Shown piece by piece: positions 17,592 through 26,164 of a DNA stretch of 64,000 nucleotides. The stretch is from Weissella confusa (GTDB lineage: Bacteria; Bacillota; Bacilli; Lactobacillales; Lactobacillaceae). The notes under the pieces were generated by a model. That model saw nothing but the letters and a program-made list of their open reading frames with translations. It ran no database searches and was not told where the DNA came from. The stretch spans positions 1,396,501 to 1,460,500 of the forward strand of contig CP168942.1 of assembly GCA_041871065.1 (NCBI GenBank), in the 5' to 3' direction. The position numbers and the translations under genes are program-made. Position 1 is the first letter of the stretch. Each line of letters starts with the position of its first letter.

Positions 17592-20180
17592 ATGTCTTGG
17601 GTCAAAGCGGAAGCTGAATCGTTAGCTGCATTCTTTTGTAGCGTTTGCAACTTTTCGACTGCCTCTTGTACAGACGGTTCATTAATTTGTGGCGTACCTT
17701 GGGCCTTTGAAATGGCCGTGTCAGCATTGCTATTTGCAGAGTCACGGGCTGTGTTTGCCGCATCTACTGCATTTTCTAGTGCCGTTGTCGCGTCTTCAAT
17801 TTCTTCGACTGTCGCGCTCGGATCGTTGAGTACCTTATCCAAGGCAGATTGCGCATCCTTAACGCCTGATTCATTCGAAACTGGCGCTGTCTCAACTTGA
17901 CCAGCCGCATCACGGGCGGCATCTTGCGCAGACTTGGCGTCGGCAATCGCTTGCGTGACTGCCTTGGTTGCTGCTTCGATATCGGCCGTCAATGCACCAG
18001 CGTCATCAGTTGCCGCTTTGTTTTGCAATTCTTGCAAGGCCGTGATGGCATCTTGTACGCCTGGTTCACCAGCTTGATCGCCAGATTGCGCATCGGCAAT
18101 CACATCATCAGCTGTATCATTCGCCGTGTCACGATTATCCTGCGCTGTTTTCACGGCATCCTCAAGTGCTTGTTGGGCCGCTTCAATTTCCGCGACTGTC
18201 GATGCCGGATCATCAAGCACATCATTCAACGCTTGTTGGGCGTCCTTAACACCTTGTTCATTTGAAACCGGCGCTGTTTCTACCTTACCGGCAGCATCAC
18301 GGGCCGCTTCTTGGGCATCCGCCGCCTTTTGTACAGCATCAGCTATGGCTTGGGTTGCTGCCTCAATGTCCGCCGTAAGTGCATTTTCATCATCTTGACT
18401 CGCTGCATCTTGCAGGTCACGCAAAGCTTGGATAGCATCTTGCACACTTTGCTCATCAGCTTGGTTAGTTGCTTCGGCATCAGTCACTGCTTGGTCAGCC
18501 GCGTCATTAGCATCGTCACGTGCATCGGAAGCCTCATCAACCGCATCTTGCAGCGCTTGCGCAGCGTCATTAATATCCGCAATTGACACATCCCCACCAG
18601 ATTCAGCCGAAGCAATCAAGTCATCCAATGCCTTTTGCGCATCGACAACATCAGCTTCATGACTAACTGGTGACGTCGCCACAGCTTGCTCATCATCGAT
18701 GGCCTTTTGTTGCTCAGACTTAGCCGCATCCACTGCATCTTGTAGTGCTGTCATTGCTTCTTCAATTTGAGCAGTCGTTCCTGTATCGCCAGTTGCGTTT
18801 TCTTGTGCCTCCTTTAAGGCCGCAATCGCATCTTGAACGCCCTTTTCATCGGCATAATCCGAATTTTGAGCTGTTGTAATGGCAGAAGTCGCTTCGCTAT
18901 CGATTGCCGTTCGCTCTTCGCGCACAGTGTCAATAGCCTCCTTACAAGTCTTGCATCGCTTCTTCAATGTCGGTTGCTGTCGCCTTTGGATCATCCAAAA
19001 CCTGTTGCAGTGCAGCCTTAGCCGTTGCCGTATCTGGTTCTAATGAAACCGGCGCTGTGTCGCTCATCGCTTCTTGCGCTGCTGTCACTGCATCCTCACG
19101 AGCTGATGCCGCATCAGTGATTGCTTGGGCAAGTGCTTGCGTTGCTGCTTCAATGTCAGCTGTTAGTGGCACCTTACCATCAACGGTATCCGCAGTCTCA
19201 GACGTTGCATTATCAATGATGTTTTGTAGGTTTTCAATTGCTTCCTGTACACCTTCGTCATTCGCATTATCGCCTGCTTGGGCATTCGTAATAGCAGTGT
19301 CAGCAGCTGTTACCGCATCACCACGAGTTCCCTTTTCAGTCGTCGTCGCATTTGTCAAAGCAGTTGTCGCATTGGTAATTTCATCAGCTGTCGATTTTTG
19401 ATTATCCAAAATATCTTGCAACGACTTATACGCAGCCAAAATGTTTGCTTCGTTAGAAACCGGCGTCATCGCTGCAATCGCCGCTGCAGCTGCTGCGCGG
19501 GCAGTTTCTTGCTCGGACTCAGCGTCAGAAATAGCCTTATTCAAAGCTTCTGTCGCCTGCGTCACCGCAGCTGTCGTGCCTGTGTCAGCATTCGCATTTG
19601 CAACAGCATCTTGCAACGCCTTTTGTGCGGCGATGACGTCTGGATCAAGCGCCGCCACTGATTGCGAAGCCTTGTCTAACGCCGTATCAGCACCTGATAA
19701 GGCGTCGTTTCGAGCTTCAAGCGCATCATTTACCGCGTCCTTCAACGCATCACGGGCCGCGATAATTTGATCGGTTGTCGATGCTGAATCCGCCAACACC
19801 TTGTCCAAATTATCCTTGGCTGACGCAACGGCCGTCTCCTGACTAACCGGATTAGTTGCCACCGCATTTGCCGAGGCCACCGCTACTGCGCGATCCAACG
19901 CATTTGTCGCATCAACAATTGCCTGGGTTGTCCCAGTATTGTTGTCGGCTGCCGCAATCGCATCATCCAAGTTTTTTTGTGCGTCGACAACAGTGCTATC
20001 GTCAGCAACACCTTGATCAGTCGCATTCTTCTCAGCTGTTTCTGCGTTTGTCTTAGCAGTTTCACGATCGTTCTTAGCCGTTGCAATCGCATCATCAAGT
20101 GCCTGTTGCGCTGCTTGTACATCAGCCGTCGTCTTGGTCGGATCATTAGAAATCGTTTCCAAGTTTGAGGCTGCTGACGA
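15180..20180 (-). repeat. Alternating helical repeats of the giant adhesin
   Basis: About twelve double units of roughly 115-120 residues. Each has one half opening with PVS(N/H/Q/L)E and containing (V/I)LxDPxAT, and a second half with DxALT(A/K/Q)DI. Motif starts include NPVSQETAV, TPVSNEANI, APVSLEPDT, SPVSHEADV, APVSNEQGV, APVSNESGV, KPVSNESAT, SPVTNEPAI, APVSQEPGV, APVSNETAV, APVSHEPAT and KPVSNEKGV. They are alanine-rich and predicted helical, resembling FIVAR/stalk repeats. Confidence 0.8.
17522..18945 (-). CDS. Giant adhesin, middle segment (out of frame with both neighbours)
   Basis: Second part of the adhesin, readable only in a frame shifted by one relative to the flanking parts. 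It contains three PVS(H/N)E double repeats (for example SPVSHEADVVDAQ and APVSNEQGVKDAQ), clearly homologous to those on both sides. An ATG at 18994 gives a nominal 490-residue ORF, but the first residues (MIQRRQQPTLKKRCKTC) and the last (TPSRTLLTQLPKRRLISKRLF) are out-of-frame junk flanking good repeat sequence. No ribosome binding site supports an independent start. It is best read as an internal portion of one gene. Confidence 0.6.
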
Positions 20181-22517
20181 CACAGCTGATTCTTGGTCGT
20201 ATGGGGATGTTTCCGTTACCACAACTGTAATCGTTTTTGTTGTCTTCAAGCCCGTAGCATCCGTCGCCGTCAACGTAACTGTATACGTCCCCGGTTCATC
20301 CTTCACCACATCGGCATAGTCAGACGTCAACGTTGCGCTACCGTCCACTTGATTATCAGATACTTGTGCATTAATCGCCGTCAAGAAACTATCGGCCGTC
20401 GTACCGGCGCCAGTCGTCACTTGATAGCTATCCTTACCTGTCGAAATGGTAGGAGCCTGCGTATCCGTGTAGTTAACCGTGAACACCTGAGCATTTGCAT
20501 CAGTATCCCCGTCATTATTATCTTTGTCATAGTTCAGTGTCGCTGCCAAAGCCGCTGTTAGTGTGTCATAGGTTGCGCCGTCAGGACCGGTAACGTTGTA
20601 CGTATAACCGGTCTTAGCCAAGGTACTATCAGTTGCTGAAAATGCAATTTTGCTGTCAGTACCACCAGTTACCGATTCCACATCCGAGGTCGTTGCATTA
20701 ATAACCTGCTTCAACGTCGCTGTTTGCTTATCAGCCTTTAAAACAATTGTTGAGTTCTGATCCGTTGCCGTGTCAGCATCGAATGTACCGGTAATCGTTG
20801 CGCTACGCATCGTTGTGGCGTACGTCATACCAATCCCTGAGGCAAATGATGTATTGGCACTGTCCAGACGGTATCCGGATGGCGTGTAAACATATAGCGA
20901 CCCCGGCAAGCGGTCATCTGTCACACCTGAGACAACAGTTGGCGCACCAGAAAGCGGTGTCCCGCCTGAATAACTAAAACTAGCCTTTTGTGACAAAGCC
21001 GAGTATGAAACGCCAAAGTTTTGGGTTGCCGCGTCCGAAGCGCCCGAACTATTCGTCGTGCTGTCAAACACACCATTAGAACCCGCTGCCAGTGCTTCAC
21101 TCATCGTACTATACTGGCTACCATCCGGCGCCGTGACAACATAGCTATATCCTGAAACAGCCAAACTGGTATCTGCAATGGCAATCGTGCCACCGGTAGA
21201 ACCTGTCGCTGCCGTCACTGTCTCATTTTTAACAGCATTTGATGCATTCAAACCAGTCTTAGTAACCGTTGCTTGTTGTGGCGACTTCGTGTAAACAACA
21301 TTCAATGAATAGTTGTACGTATTGTCATCGTTAACGTGCGCTGAAACTGTATTAGCAGTACTTGCATAATAGCCCGGAATAACTGGTGCATTATACGTAA
21401 TCGTATCCGAAGTTGTACCAGTTGACACACCGGTAATTCCCAATGATTGCCCGTCTCCAATTGTAATGCTAGTCGGGTCTAACAATTGATTACCTGCCGT
21501 GTCTTTATAGGTAACATTCACCGGAATTGCTTCACGTTGTCCCTTAACATCCATGGTTGCTTCCCACAATGTCCAAGAACCACTTCCACCGGTCGTGTCG
21601 ACACCGACTGACAAGTAAGGCATTTGGGTTTTGTTAATTTGAACGAAAACAGTCTTGCCAGCCATCGTCAACGTCAATCTTCCATTAGTACCATCTCCAC
21701 CATCGGCATCATACGTAAGCGTATATGGCGTTCCGGTTCCTTGAGTAGTGGCATTTGTGGCAGTTCCCTGACCCGGTTGCCATGCCGAAGCATACGCTGT
21801 ACTAAGTTTAACAACTCCAGCGTTTGCATCGGTTTGACGTAGCACCATGGCAGGGTACGAACCATCCGGATCACCGTAATAAGAATCCCCGGATTTATTC
21901 ATGTCCCAACCAAGCGCCGTGGCGTTCTTGATTCCCGCGACACCACTGTTACCGTAGATTCCTAGTCCAGAACCTGGACCACCGTTATTACCAATCGTAG
22001 CCGGCAATTGCGGTGCCACGAAAATACCAACGAAGTCACCTTGCCAGAAATTATCTTTGGCATAAATGCTTCCTGTAACTGTAAAATCTTGGTCCGTATC
22101 CAGCGCGGTGTTATAAACCAACTTACCCGACTGATTACCACCGGTAGTCATCGTCCACCAAGACGTTGTTCCTTTTTGAGCAACCTTATTAGGATTTGAC
22201 GCATCTCCTGATGTTCCATACCCCGTAAAGTTTTTCGTTCCAGTTGACGAATTAGCCGCTGTCGTACGCGGTGCATCCTCACTTGCATCAGTCACTTCAT
22301 TAATCGTCTTTGCAACCGATGCAGCCGAAACGCCCTTCATGTGTAGCACACTAGCAAACTTGTCTGAAATTGGCTCAATTTGTTCCAATACATCTGGGGC
22401 AGCTGCGATTCCCCCAAGCATTGCCAAAGTGGCGACGCCCTTAACCAGCCATTTTTTCTGGCCACCATCTTCAGCTATTTTATGTAACTGGAGATCTCCC
22501 GTAACTTGAGATTTCAT
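18942..22517 (-). CDS. Giant adhesin, N-terminal segment: lectin-like, MucBP, Ig-like and helical repeats
   Basis: First part of a surface adhesin that would be about 2,609 residues if the two frameshifts were corrected. In order: basic N-terminus with QKKWLVKG and a hydrophobic signal (about 24-42); an L-type lectin-like domain (about 90-325, with WQGDFVGIFVAP and GLGIYGNSGVAGIKNATALGWDMN, each a carbohydrate-binding lectin hallmark region); a MucBP-type domain (about 325-410, IPVNVTYKDTAGNQLL); further beta-rich modules; a bacterial Ig-like domain (about 690-775, GTYTVTLTATDATGLKT); then FIVAR-like helical repeats until a premature TAA at 18942-18944. The ribosome binding site GAGGAAAATAAC supports the start. 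Probably mucus or glycan binding. Confidence 0.8.
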   Translation of the reverse strand: MKSQVTGDLQLHKIAEDGGQKKWLVKGVATLAMLGGIAAAPDVLEQIEPISDKFASVLHMKGVSAASVAKTINEVTDASEDAPRTTAANSSTGTKNFTGYGTSGDASNPNKVAQKGTTSWWTMTTGGNQSGKLVYNTALDTDQDFTVTGSIYAKDNFWQGDFVGIFVAPQLPATIGNNGGPGSGLGIYGNSGVAGIKNATALGWDMNKSGDSYYGDPDGSYPAMVLRQTDANAGVVKLSTAYASAWQPGQGTATNATTQGTGTPYTLTYDADGGDGTNGRLTLTMAGKTVFVQINKTQMPYLSVGVDTTGGSGSWTLWEATMDVKGQREAIPVNVTYKDTAGNQLLDPTSITIGDGQSLGITGVSTGTTSDTITYNAPVIPGYYASTANTVSAHVNDDNTYNYSLNVVYTKSPQQATVTKTGLNASNAVKNETVTAATGSTGGTIAIADTSLAVSGYSYVVTAPDGSQYSTMSEALAAGSNGVFDSTTNSSGASDAATQNFGVSYSALSQKASFSYSGGTPLSGAPTVVSGVTDDRLPGSLYVYTPSGYRLDSANTSFASGIGMTYATTMRSATITGTFDADTATDQNSTIVLKADKQTATLKQVINATTSDVESVTGGTDSKIAFSATDSTLAKTGYTYNVTGPDGATYDTLTAALAATLNYDKDNNDGDTDANAQVFTVNYTDTQAPTISTGKDSYQVTTGAGTTADSFLTAINAQVSDNQVDGSATLTSDYADVVKDEPGTYTVTLTATDATGLKTTKTITVVVTETSPYDQESAVSSAASNLETISNDPTKTTADVQAAQQALDDAIATAKNDRETAKTNAETAEKNATDQGVADDSTVVDAQKNLDDAIAAADNNTGTTQAIVDATNALDRAVAVASANAVATNPVSQETAVASAKDNLDKVLADSASTTDQIIAARDALKDAVNDALEARNDALSGADTALDKASQSVAALDPDVIAAQKALQDAVANANADTGTTAAVTQATEALNKAISDAESEQETARAAAAAAIAAMTPVSNEANILAAYKSLQDILDNQKSTADEITNATTALTNATTTEKGTRGDAVTAADTAITNAQAGDNANDEGVQEAIENLQNIIDNATSETADTVDGKVPLTADIEAATQALAQAITDAASAREDAVTAAQEAMSDTAPVSLEPDTATAKAALQQVLDDPKATATDIEEAMQDL

Positions 22518-22663
22518 GTTATTTTCCTCATCAATACTCTAATTTTCTTGCTATACCGCCAGTATAAAAAACGAATATGATGTGACCGCAAAAAAACAAA
22601 GCCAAAATGCCACGAAAAGTCTGAACAGAATACGGCAAATATTTCATTTATGTGAACAAAAAA

Positions 22664-22779
22664 GCGACCGAGACAGAGATTGTCCCGATCGCTACGATTT
22701 ACTATTTTTGCTGACGTCGTTGCGACCGAGACAGAGATTGTCCCGATCGCTACGATTTACTATTTTTGCTGACGTCGTC
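22664..22779. repeat. 58-bp perfect tandem duplication spanning gene end and terminator
   Basis: Two copies (22664-22721 and 22722-22779) differ only at the last base. Each contains the inverted repeat GCGACCGAGACAGA.../...CCCGATCGC and the sequence matching the last codons of the WxLIP gene. Only the distal hairpin (22664-22692) has a T run (TTTTTTG) after it on the minus strand, so that copy is the likely working terminator. Confidence 0.9.
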
Positions 22780-23722
22780 GCATCAATATGATGAGCCAAA
22801 TAATAATCATGAGCAATACCCCGATAATGCCCAACATAATCTTTAGCCAAATTGGCAGCCGTGTCGCTTCAGCAACCGCCCCACCAACTCGTTGCTTAGC
22901 TGTCACAGTCAGACCATCATTAAAATGCCATTTACCTTGATCCGTCTTCACATCCGTTACCACCAGATACCGACCGGCTGCTAATGACTGATCAAGCACT
23001 GTCATGTGTTGATACTGGCTATCTGGCGCAAAACGCAACCCCGCTTGCGTTTTATCCAAAATCAACTTATCGCCCCGATACAAGCGTGTCCGCACCTGCA
23101 TGTCATGTTGAAATGCGGGCATCGGATTCTCAAGCGTCGTTTGCAACACATTCTCACCAGTAACCGTTTTGGTTTGCACCCCCACAGAACGCATCTTATC
23201 TGGTACATCCCCCTCGTGATTACGAACTAAGACCGCAACTGTATAAGCATATGACTGCTTAATTTGAACACCAGATTCCCCCGAATCATTTGGTGTTTTG
23301 CGTTCAGCAAATGTTAAGCCCCCTGCTTTGATCCCATCAAATTGGTTTGCCGGCATATGAATGGTCGTTGCGACCAATTCTTGGCCATGCGGTGGTAGTG
23401 TAATGCTCTTAGGCACCGCAACAAGTCGTCGCCAAGCTTTTGATTGCGCCGTTTCATAATCGACTACCCCGTTACGATTGGTTGTCGCCTGGGCTGATTT
23501 GATATCAACCGTGATTGGCTTCTCCGTTTCGTTCGTCAATAAAACTTGAACTTTCTTCGCTTGATTAGGTGCCAAAATTAAATCGAAATACCCTGTCGTT
23601 TCTGGACGCTGTTCAGCTGCTGCCATGACACGAACTGCAAACGGCATTTCATTCGCTGACGCTGGTGTTCCCCCAAACATCACCGTCAAAATCATTACAA
23701 CTACTCCCCAAACCAATTTCAT
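22760..23722 (-). CDS. WxL-interacting protein (DUF916 + DUF3324, membrane-anchored)
   Basis: The 320 residues have a signal peptide (1-23, ending ASA-NEM), a DUF916/WxL peptidoglycan-binding domain (about 25-145), a DUF3324 host-binding domain (about 155-275) and a C-terminal membrane segment (about 287-312) with an RRRQQK tail. This is the standard companion of WxL proteins in enterococci, lactobacilli and relatives, where it holds WxL proteins at the wall. It follows the WxL gene by 5 nt; ribosome binding site AGGAGCG. Last gene of a three-gene WxL operon. Confidence 0.9.
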   Translation of the reverse strand: MKLVWGVVVMILTVMFGGTPASANEMPFAVRVMAAAEQRPETTGYFDLILAPNQAKKVQVLLTNETEKPITVDIKSAQATTNRNGVVDYETAQSKAWRRLVAVPKSITLPPHGQELVATTIHMPANQFDGIKAGGLTFAERKTPNDSGESGVQIKQSYAYTVAVLVRNHEGDVPDKMRSVGVQTKTVTGENVLQTTLENPMPAFQHDMQVRTRLYRGDKLILDKTQAGLRFAPDSQYQHMTVLDQSLAAGRYLVVTDVKTDQGKWHFNDGLTVTAKQRVGGAVAEATRLPIWLKIMLGIIGVLLMIIIWLIILMRRRQQK

Positions 23723-23727
23723 CTCAT

Positions 23728-24423
23728 TTACGCTCCTGTTGGTGCTGCGAGGAGCTTATAAACTACCTCACTTGAATAATTACCGGCCAACTTTTTCACC
23801 TGACCCGGTACCGTTAACTTAACATCCGCCATCGATAAAGATGATGTGCCATAGCCATCGCCAACTTTAGCACTGGCCAGCCGGGCAAACTCCCCATTCA
23901 ACGTGATTGCACTCTTTGATGGCATCACTAAAGTGCCTTCAACTGCTGACTTAACCGACATTTCGCCCACGTGTAGCTTAGCCCCCTTTAGCTCAGTGCC
24001 AGATGCATGCATGAATGGCGTTGCTTGCCGGATTTGCAATTCCCAACCATCTAACTTTTCACGTTGATCAGTCACCTGAACGTGATTGGCCACTGCCTGA
24101 CCCGCAAACGTATCGCGCTTAGCCGAATAAGACCGATCCATCAAACTCACTTTTTGGGTTTCAAAACGCCAAGGTGACGCGTAATCAATCGTCAATGGCA
24201 TCCCCGTCTCACGCATATTCGCTGGTGCTGCTGGATCTTTGGTTTTTGCATCAGTCGGATTTACCCGATCAATAACGATTGGTTCTTCAACCCCCGCAAA
24301 GCTTACCGTCGCTGGCACTGTGGCTGTCTCATCCTTTTCAGCTGAAAAAATCGAGCCACCAGTCAACATCGTTAAGCCAACCGTCAATACCGCCAAAGTC
24401 GCCCGGCACTTAAACATCATCAT
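23728..24423 (-). CDS. WxL domain surface protein
   Basis: The 231-residue protein starts at the ATG at 24423 (ribosome binding site GGGGGA). A signal peptide ends around SIFSA. The rest is a single WxL domain: first motif GWELQIRQ preceded by REKLD, and C-terminal motif YSSEVVYKLLAAP. The second motif keeps the Tyr, Leu and Pro positions but has Tyr where the second Trp of the consensus is usual. Such proteins attach non-covalently to peptidoglycan through the domain. Sits between the other WxL-type protein (24448) and the WxLIP gene in one operon. Confidence 0.88.
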   Translation of the reverse strand: MMMFKCRATLAVLTVGLTMLTGGSIFSAEKDETATVPATVSFAGVEEPIVIDRVNPTDAKTKDPAAPANMRETGMPLTIDYASPWRFETQKVSLMDRSYSAKRDTFAGQAVANHVQVTDQREKLDGWELQIRQATPFMHASGTELKGAKLHVGEMSVKSAVEGTLVMPSKSAITLNGEFARLASAKVGDGYGTSSLSMADVKLTVPGQVKKLAGNYSSEVVYKLLAAPTGA

Positions 24424-24447
24424 GTCAAATTCCCCCATCTTCTATCT

Positions 24448-25998
24448 CTATGGTCCTGCGACCAATTTAATCTCAAGCTCGGCTTCATAGTCACCGAGCG
24501 GTATAACGTCGTGGTCAGCGATTTGCATCTCAAAACGCGTTGCATGCGTTCGCCCCACTTGACCACTCAATATCTCTTGAAACGATTCCGTTATGTTTTG
24601 TTGATCCGCCATCAACTGCGGTGAAATGACTTGTCCGGTTACCCGATTTGTAAACGGGCGCGCCAGTCGAAGTTGCACTGCCCAGGATTTCAAAATACTC
24701 CCCTGTACTGTCAAAACGCCTGTGCCAGGCAGTGCCGCCGTTCGAACTGATTGACCATATGGTTTAACCACGTTGCCAAACGAGACTGGTGTCATGACCA
24801 CCTTCATCGGTTCTTCAGCCGGTAAAGGACGCGCCGTTAGTTTATTCAAACTGTCCACCCATGCCGAAACAGCATAGGGTAAATCACTTACGGTTTGCCC
24901 GTTACCACGCCCTTTCACGCGCAGCGATTGGATTGAAAATTCTGTTGCGACTGAATTAGTCGTTGTACTGTGTGCGATAAGCTGTTGTAGTTCAAAAGTG
25001 CCACGATTCCGTTGATACACAAGTCCCCTCTCCTGTGTATTAACGAAAGCCAATTCAGCTGGTGCGACGATTTTTAGCACCGTCGGCTGACAAAATTCAA
25101 TCAATGCGGTGGCGCTCGACCCTGTGACAGATAATCGTCCGGCCTTTTTCACCTGTAATCCGCCACCACTCACACCGTTTTGATTTTTATAAACGACGGC
25201 CTGTTGTTGCAACCCGGTCAATTGTAATCGACCACCCGATTCTACCGTCACCATTGCAGCATCCGTGTTTCGCCAAAGCAATGCTGGCTGGATGCTCGCA
25301 ACATCAACCTGGGCACCATCTTGAATAACGACCTGATCATATCCCATATCAATCGGGCCAACGTTTAGACCATCACTTTGTTGCAGAACAGATACAGAAA
25401 TATGCGCCCCCGATTCTACGGTTAACTGCCCACCACTATCTGTCGCAAAAACGTGACCGCCCGTTTGACCAAAGGCTTCAACAAATCCATCTGATGCAAT
25501 TTGAATATTTGGTGCGGTAATCATGTCACCGTGTAATCCGTGTAATACTAATTGACCGTTGATAATGACCTCGTCAGCCACTACCATGCGACCCTGATAA
25601 CCAGGACTCATGGACACATTACTGTCAGGCAATGCCTGGACCCGCCGTGCGTTAATTAAAGGTGTCTCATCGGCACCTGACAACCACAATTCCCCAGCTA
25701 ACTTAATTTCTCCCAAACTTGTTAGGCTAACCGGTTGCTTGTTCTGTTCAGGTGCAAAAGCTAATTCATAACCATCGCCTATTAATGTGACATCCTGTGT
25801 CCGAGGTTCTAATCCTGTCGCAAGGTCGTCAACAATATCCGCTTCCAACCGGATTGTTTGATCCGGTTCGTCCAAATGCCAAGCTTGCTCGAATTCGCGC
25901 ATCGTTTCCACTTGATGCTCAGCAGCGTGCAAATCATGACTAAACCACATACTTATGACACCCAGCATAACGCCGAATATCAGTCTTCCAATTCTCAT
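24448..25998 (-). CDS. WxL-locus adhesin with pectate-lyase-like beta-helix
   Basis: The 516 residues begin at the ATG at 25998 (strong ribosome binding site GGGAGGAG; an upstream ATG at 26061 lacks one). After a signal peptide (MRIGRLIFGVMLGVISMWF, cleavage near LHA-AEH) there is a long right-handed beta-helix-like region (about 45-350) with repeated short strands (VVADEVIINGQLVLHG, VTVESGGRLQLTGL) of the pectate-lyase-like adhesive type. A C-terminal WxL-like domain (about 385-516) has SWAVQLRLARPF and YEAELEIKLVAGP. First gene of the WxL operon. Likely surface adhesion; no catalytic residues recognised. Confidence 0.85.
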   Translation of the reverse strand: MRIGRLIFGVMLGVISMWFSHDLHAAEHQVETMREFEQAWHLDEPDQTIRLEADIVDDLATGLEPRTQDVTLIGDGYELAFAPEQNKQPVSLTSLGEIKLAGELWLSGADETPLINARRVQALPDSNVSMSPGYQGRMVVADEVIINGQLVLHGLHGDMITAPNIQIASDGFVEAFGQTGGHVFATDSGGQLTVESGAHISVSVLQQSDGLNVGPIDMGYDQVVIQDGAQVDVASIQPALLWRNTDAAMVTVESGGRLQLTGLQQQAVVYKNQNGVSGGGLQVKKAGRLSVTGSSATALIEFCQPTVLKIVAPAELAFVNTQERGLVYQRNRGTFELQQLIAHSTTTNSVATEFSIQSLRVKGRGNGQTVSDLPYAVSAWVDSLNKLTARPLPAEEPMKVVMTPVSFGNVVKPYGQSVRTAALPGTGVLTVQGSILKSWAVQLRLARPFTNRVTGQVISPQLMADQQNITESFQEILSGQVGRTHATRFEMQIADHDVIPLGDYEAELEIKLVAGP

Positions 25999-26135
25999 CT
26001 CACTCCTCCCGTTCAACAAATAGGAATCGTTTACGTGCTTAACTTTATCGGATAGCAACAAACTTCACCACGTCGTTTTTTTCTGTTTTTTTCAAAAAAA
26101 TCTACTTTTTCTTTGTAAGGTATTGAAAACACTAA

Positions 26136-26164
26136 AAAGGCCAGTGAAATAATCACTGACCTTT
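26136..26164 (-). terminator. Terminator overlapping the end of the Mga-like gene
   Basis: Stem AAAGG-CAGTGA/TCACTG-CCTTT followed by TTTTTAGTG on the minus strand. The stop codon of the regulator lies within it, and it isolates the regulator from the WxL operon. Confidence 0.8.

Noticed and set aside
18930..18960. Programmed +1 frameshift like prfB
   Set aside because: The context TTG-TAA-G lacks the CUUUGA slippery codon and the spaced upstream Shine-Dalgarno element; a simple insertion is more likely.
17507..18994. Separate adhesin genes starting at the ATGs at 17507 and 18994
   Set aside because: No ribosome binding sites or signal peptides; repeat sequence continues upstream of both in the proper frames, so they are pieces of one gene.
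22518..22663. Riboswitch in the adhesin leader
   Set aside because: Only an AT-rich leader with the ribosome binding site GAGGAAAATAAC is seen; no known aptamer motif.
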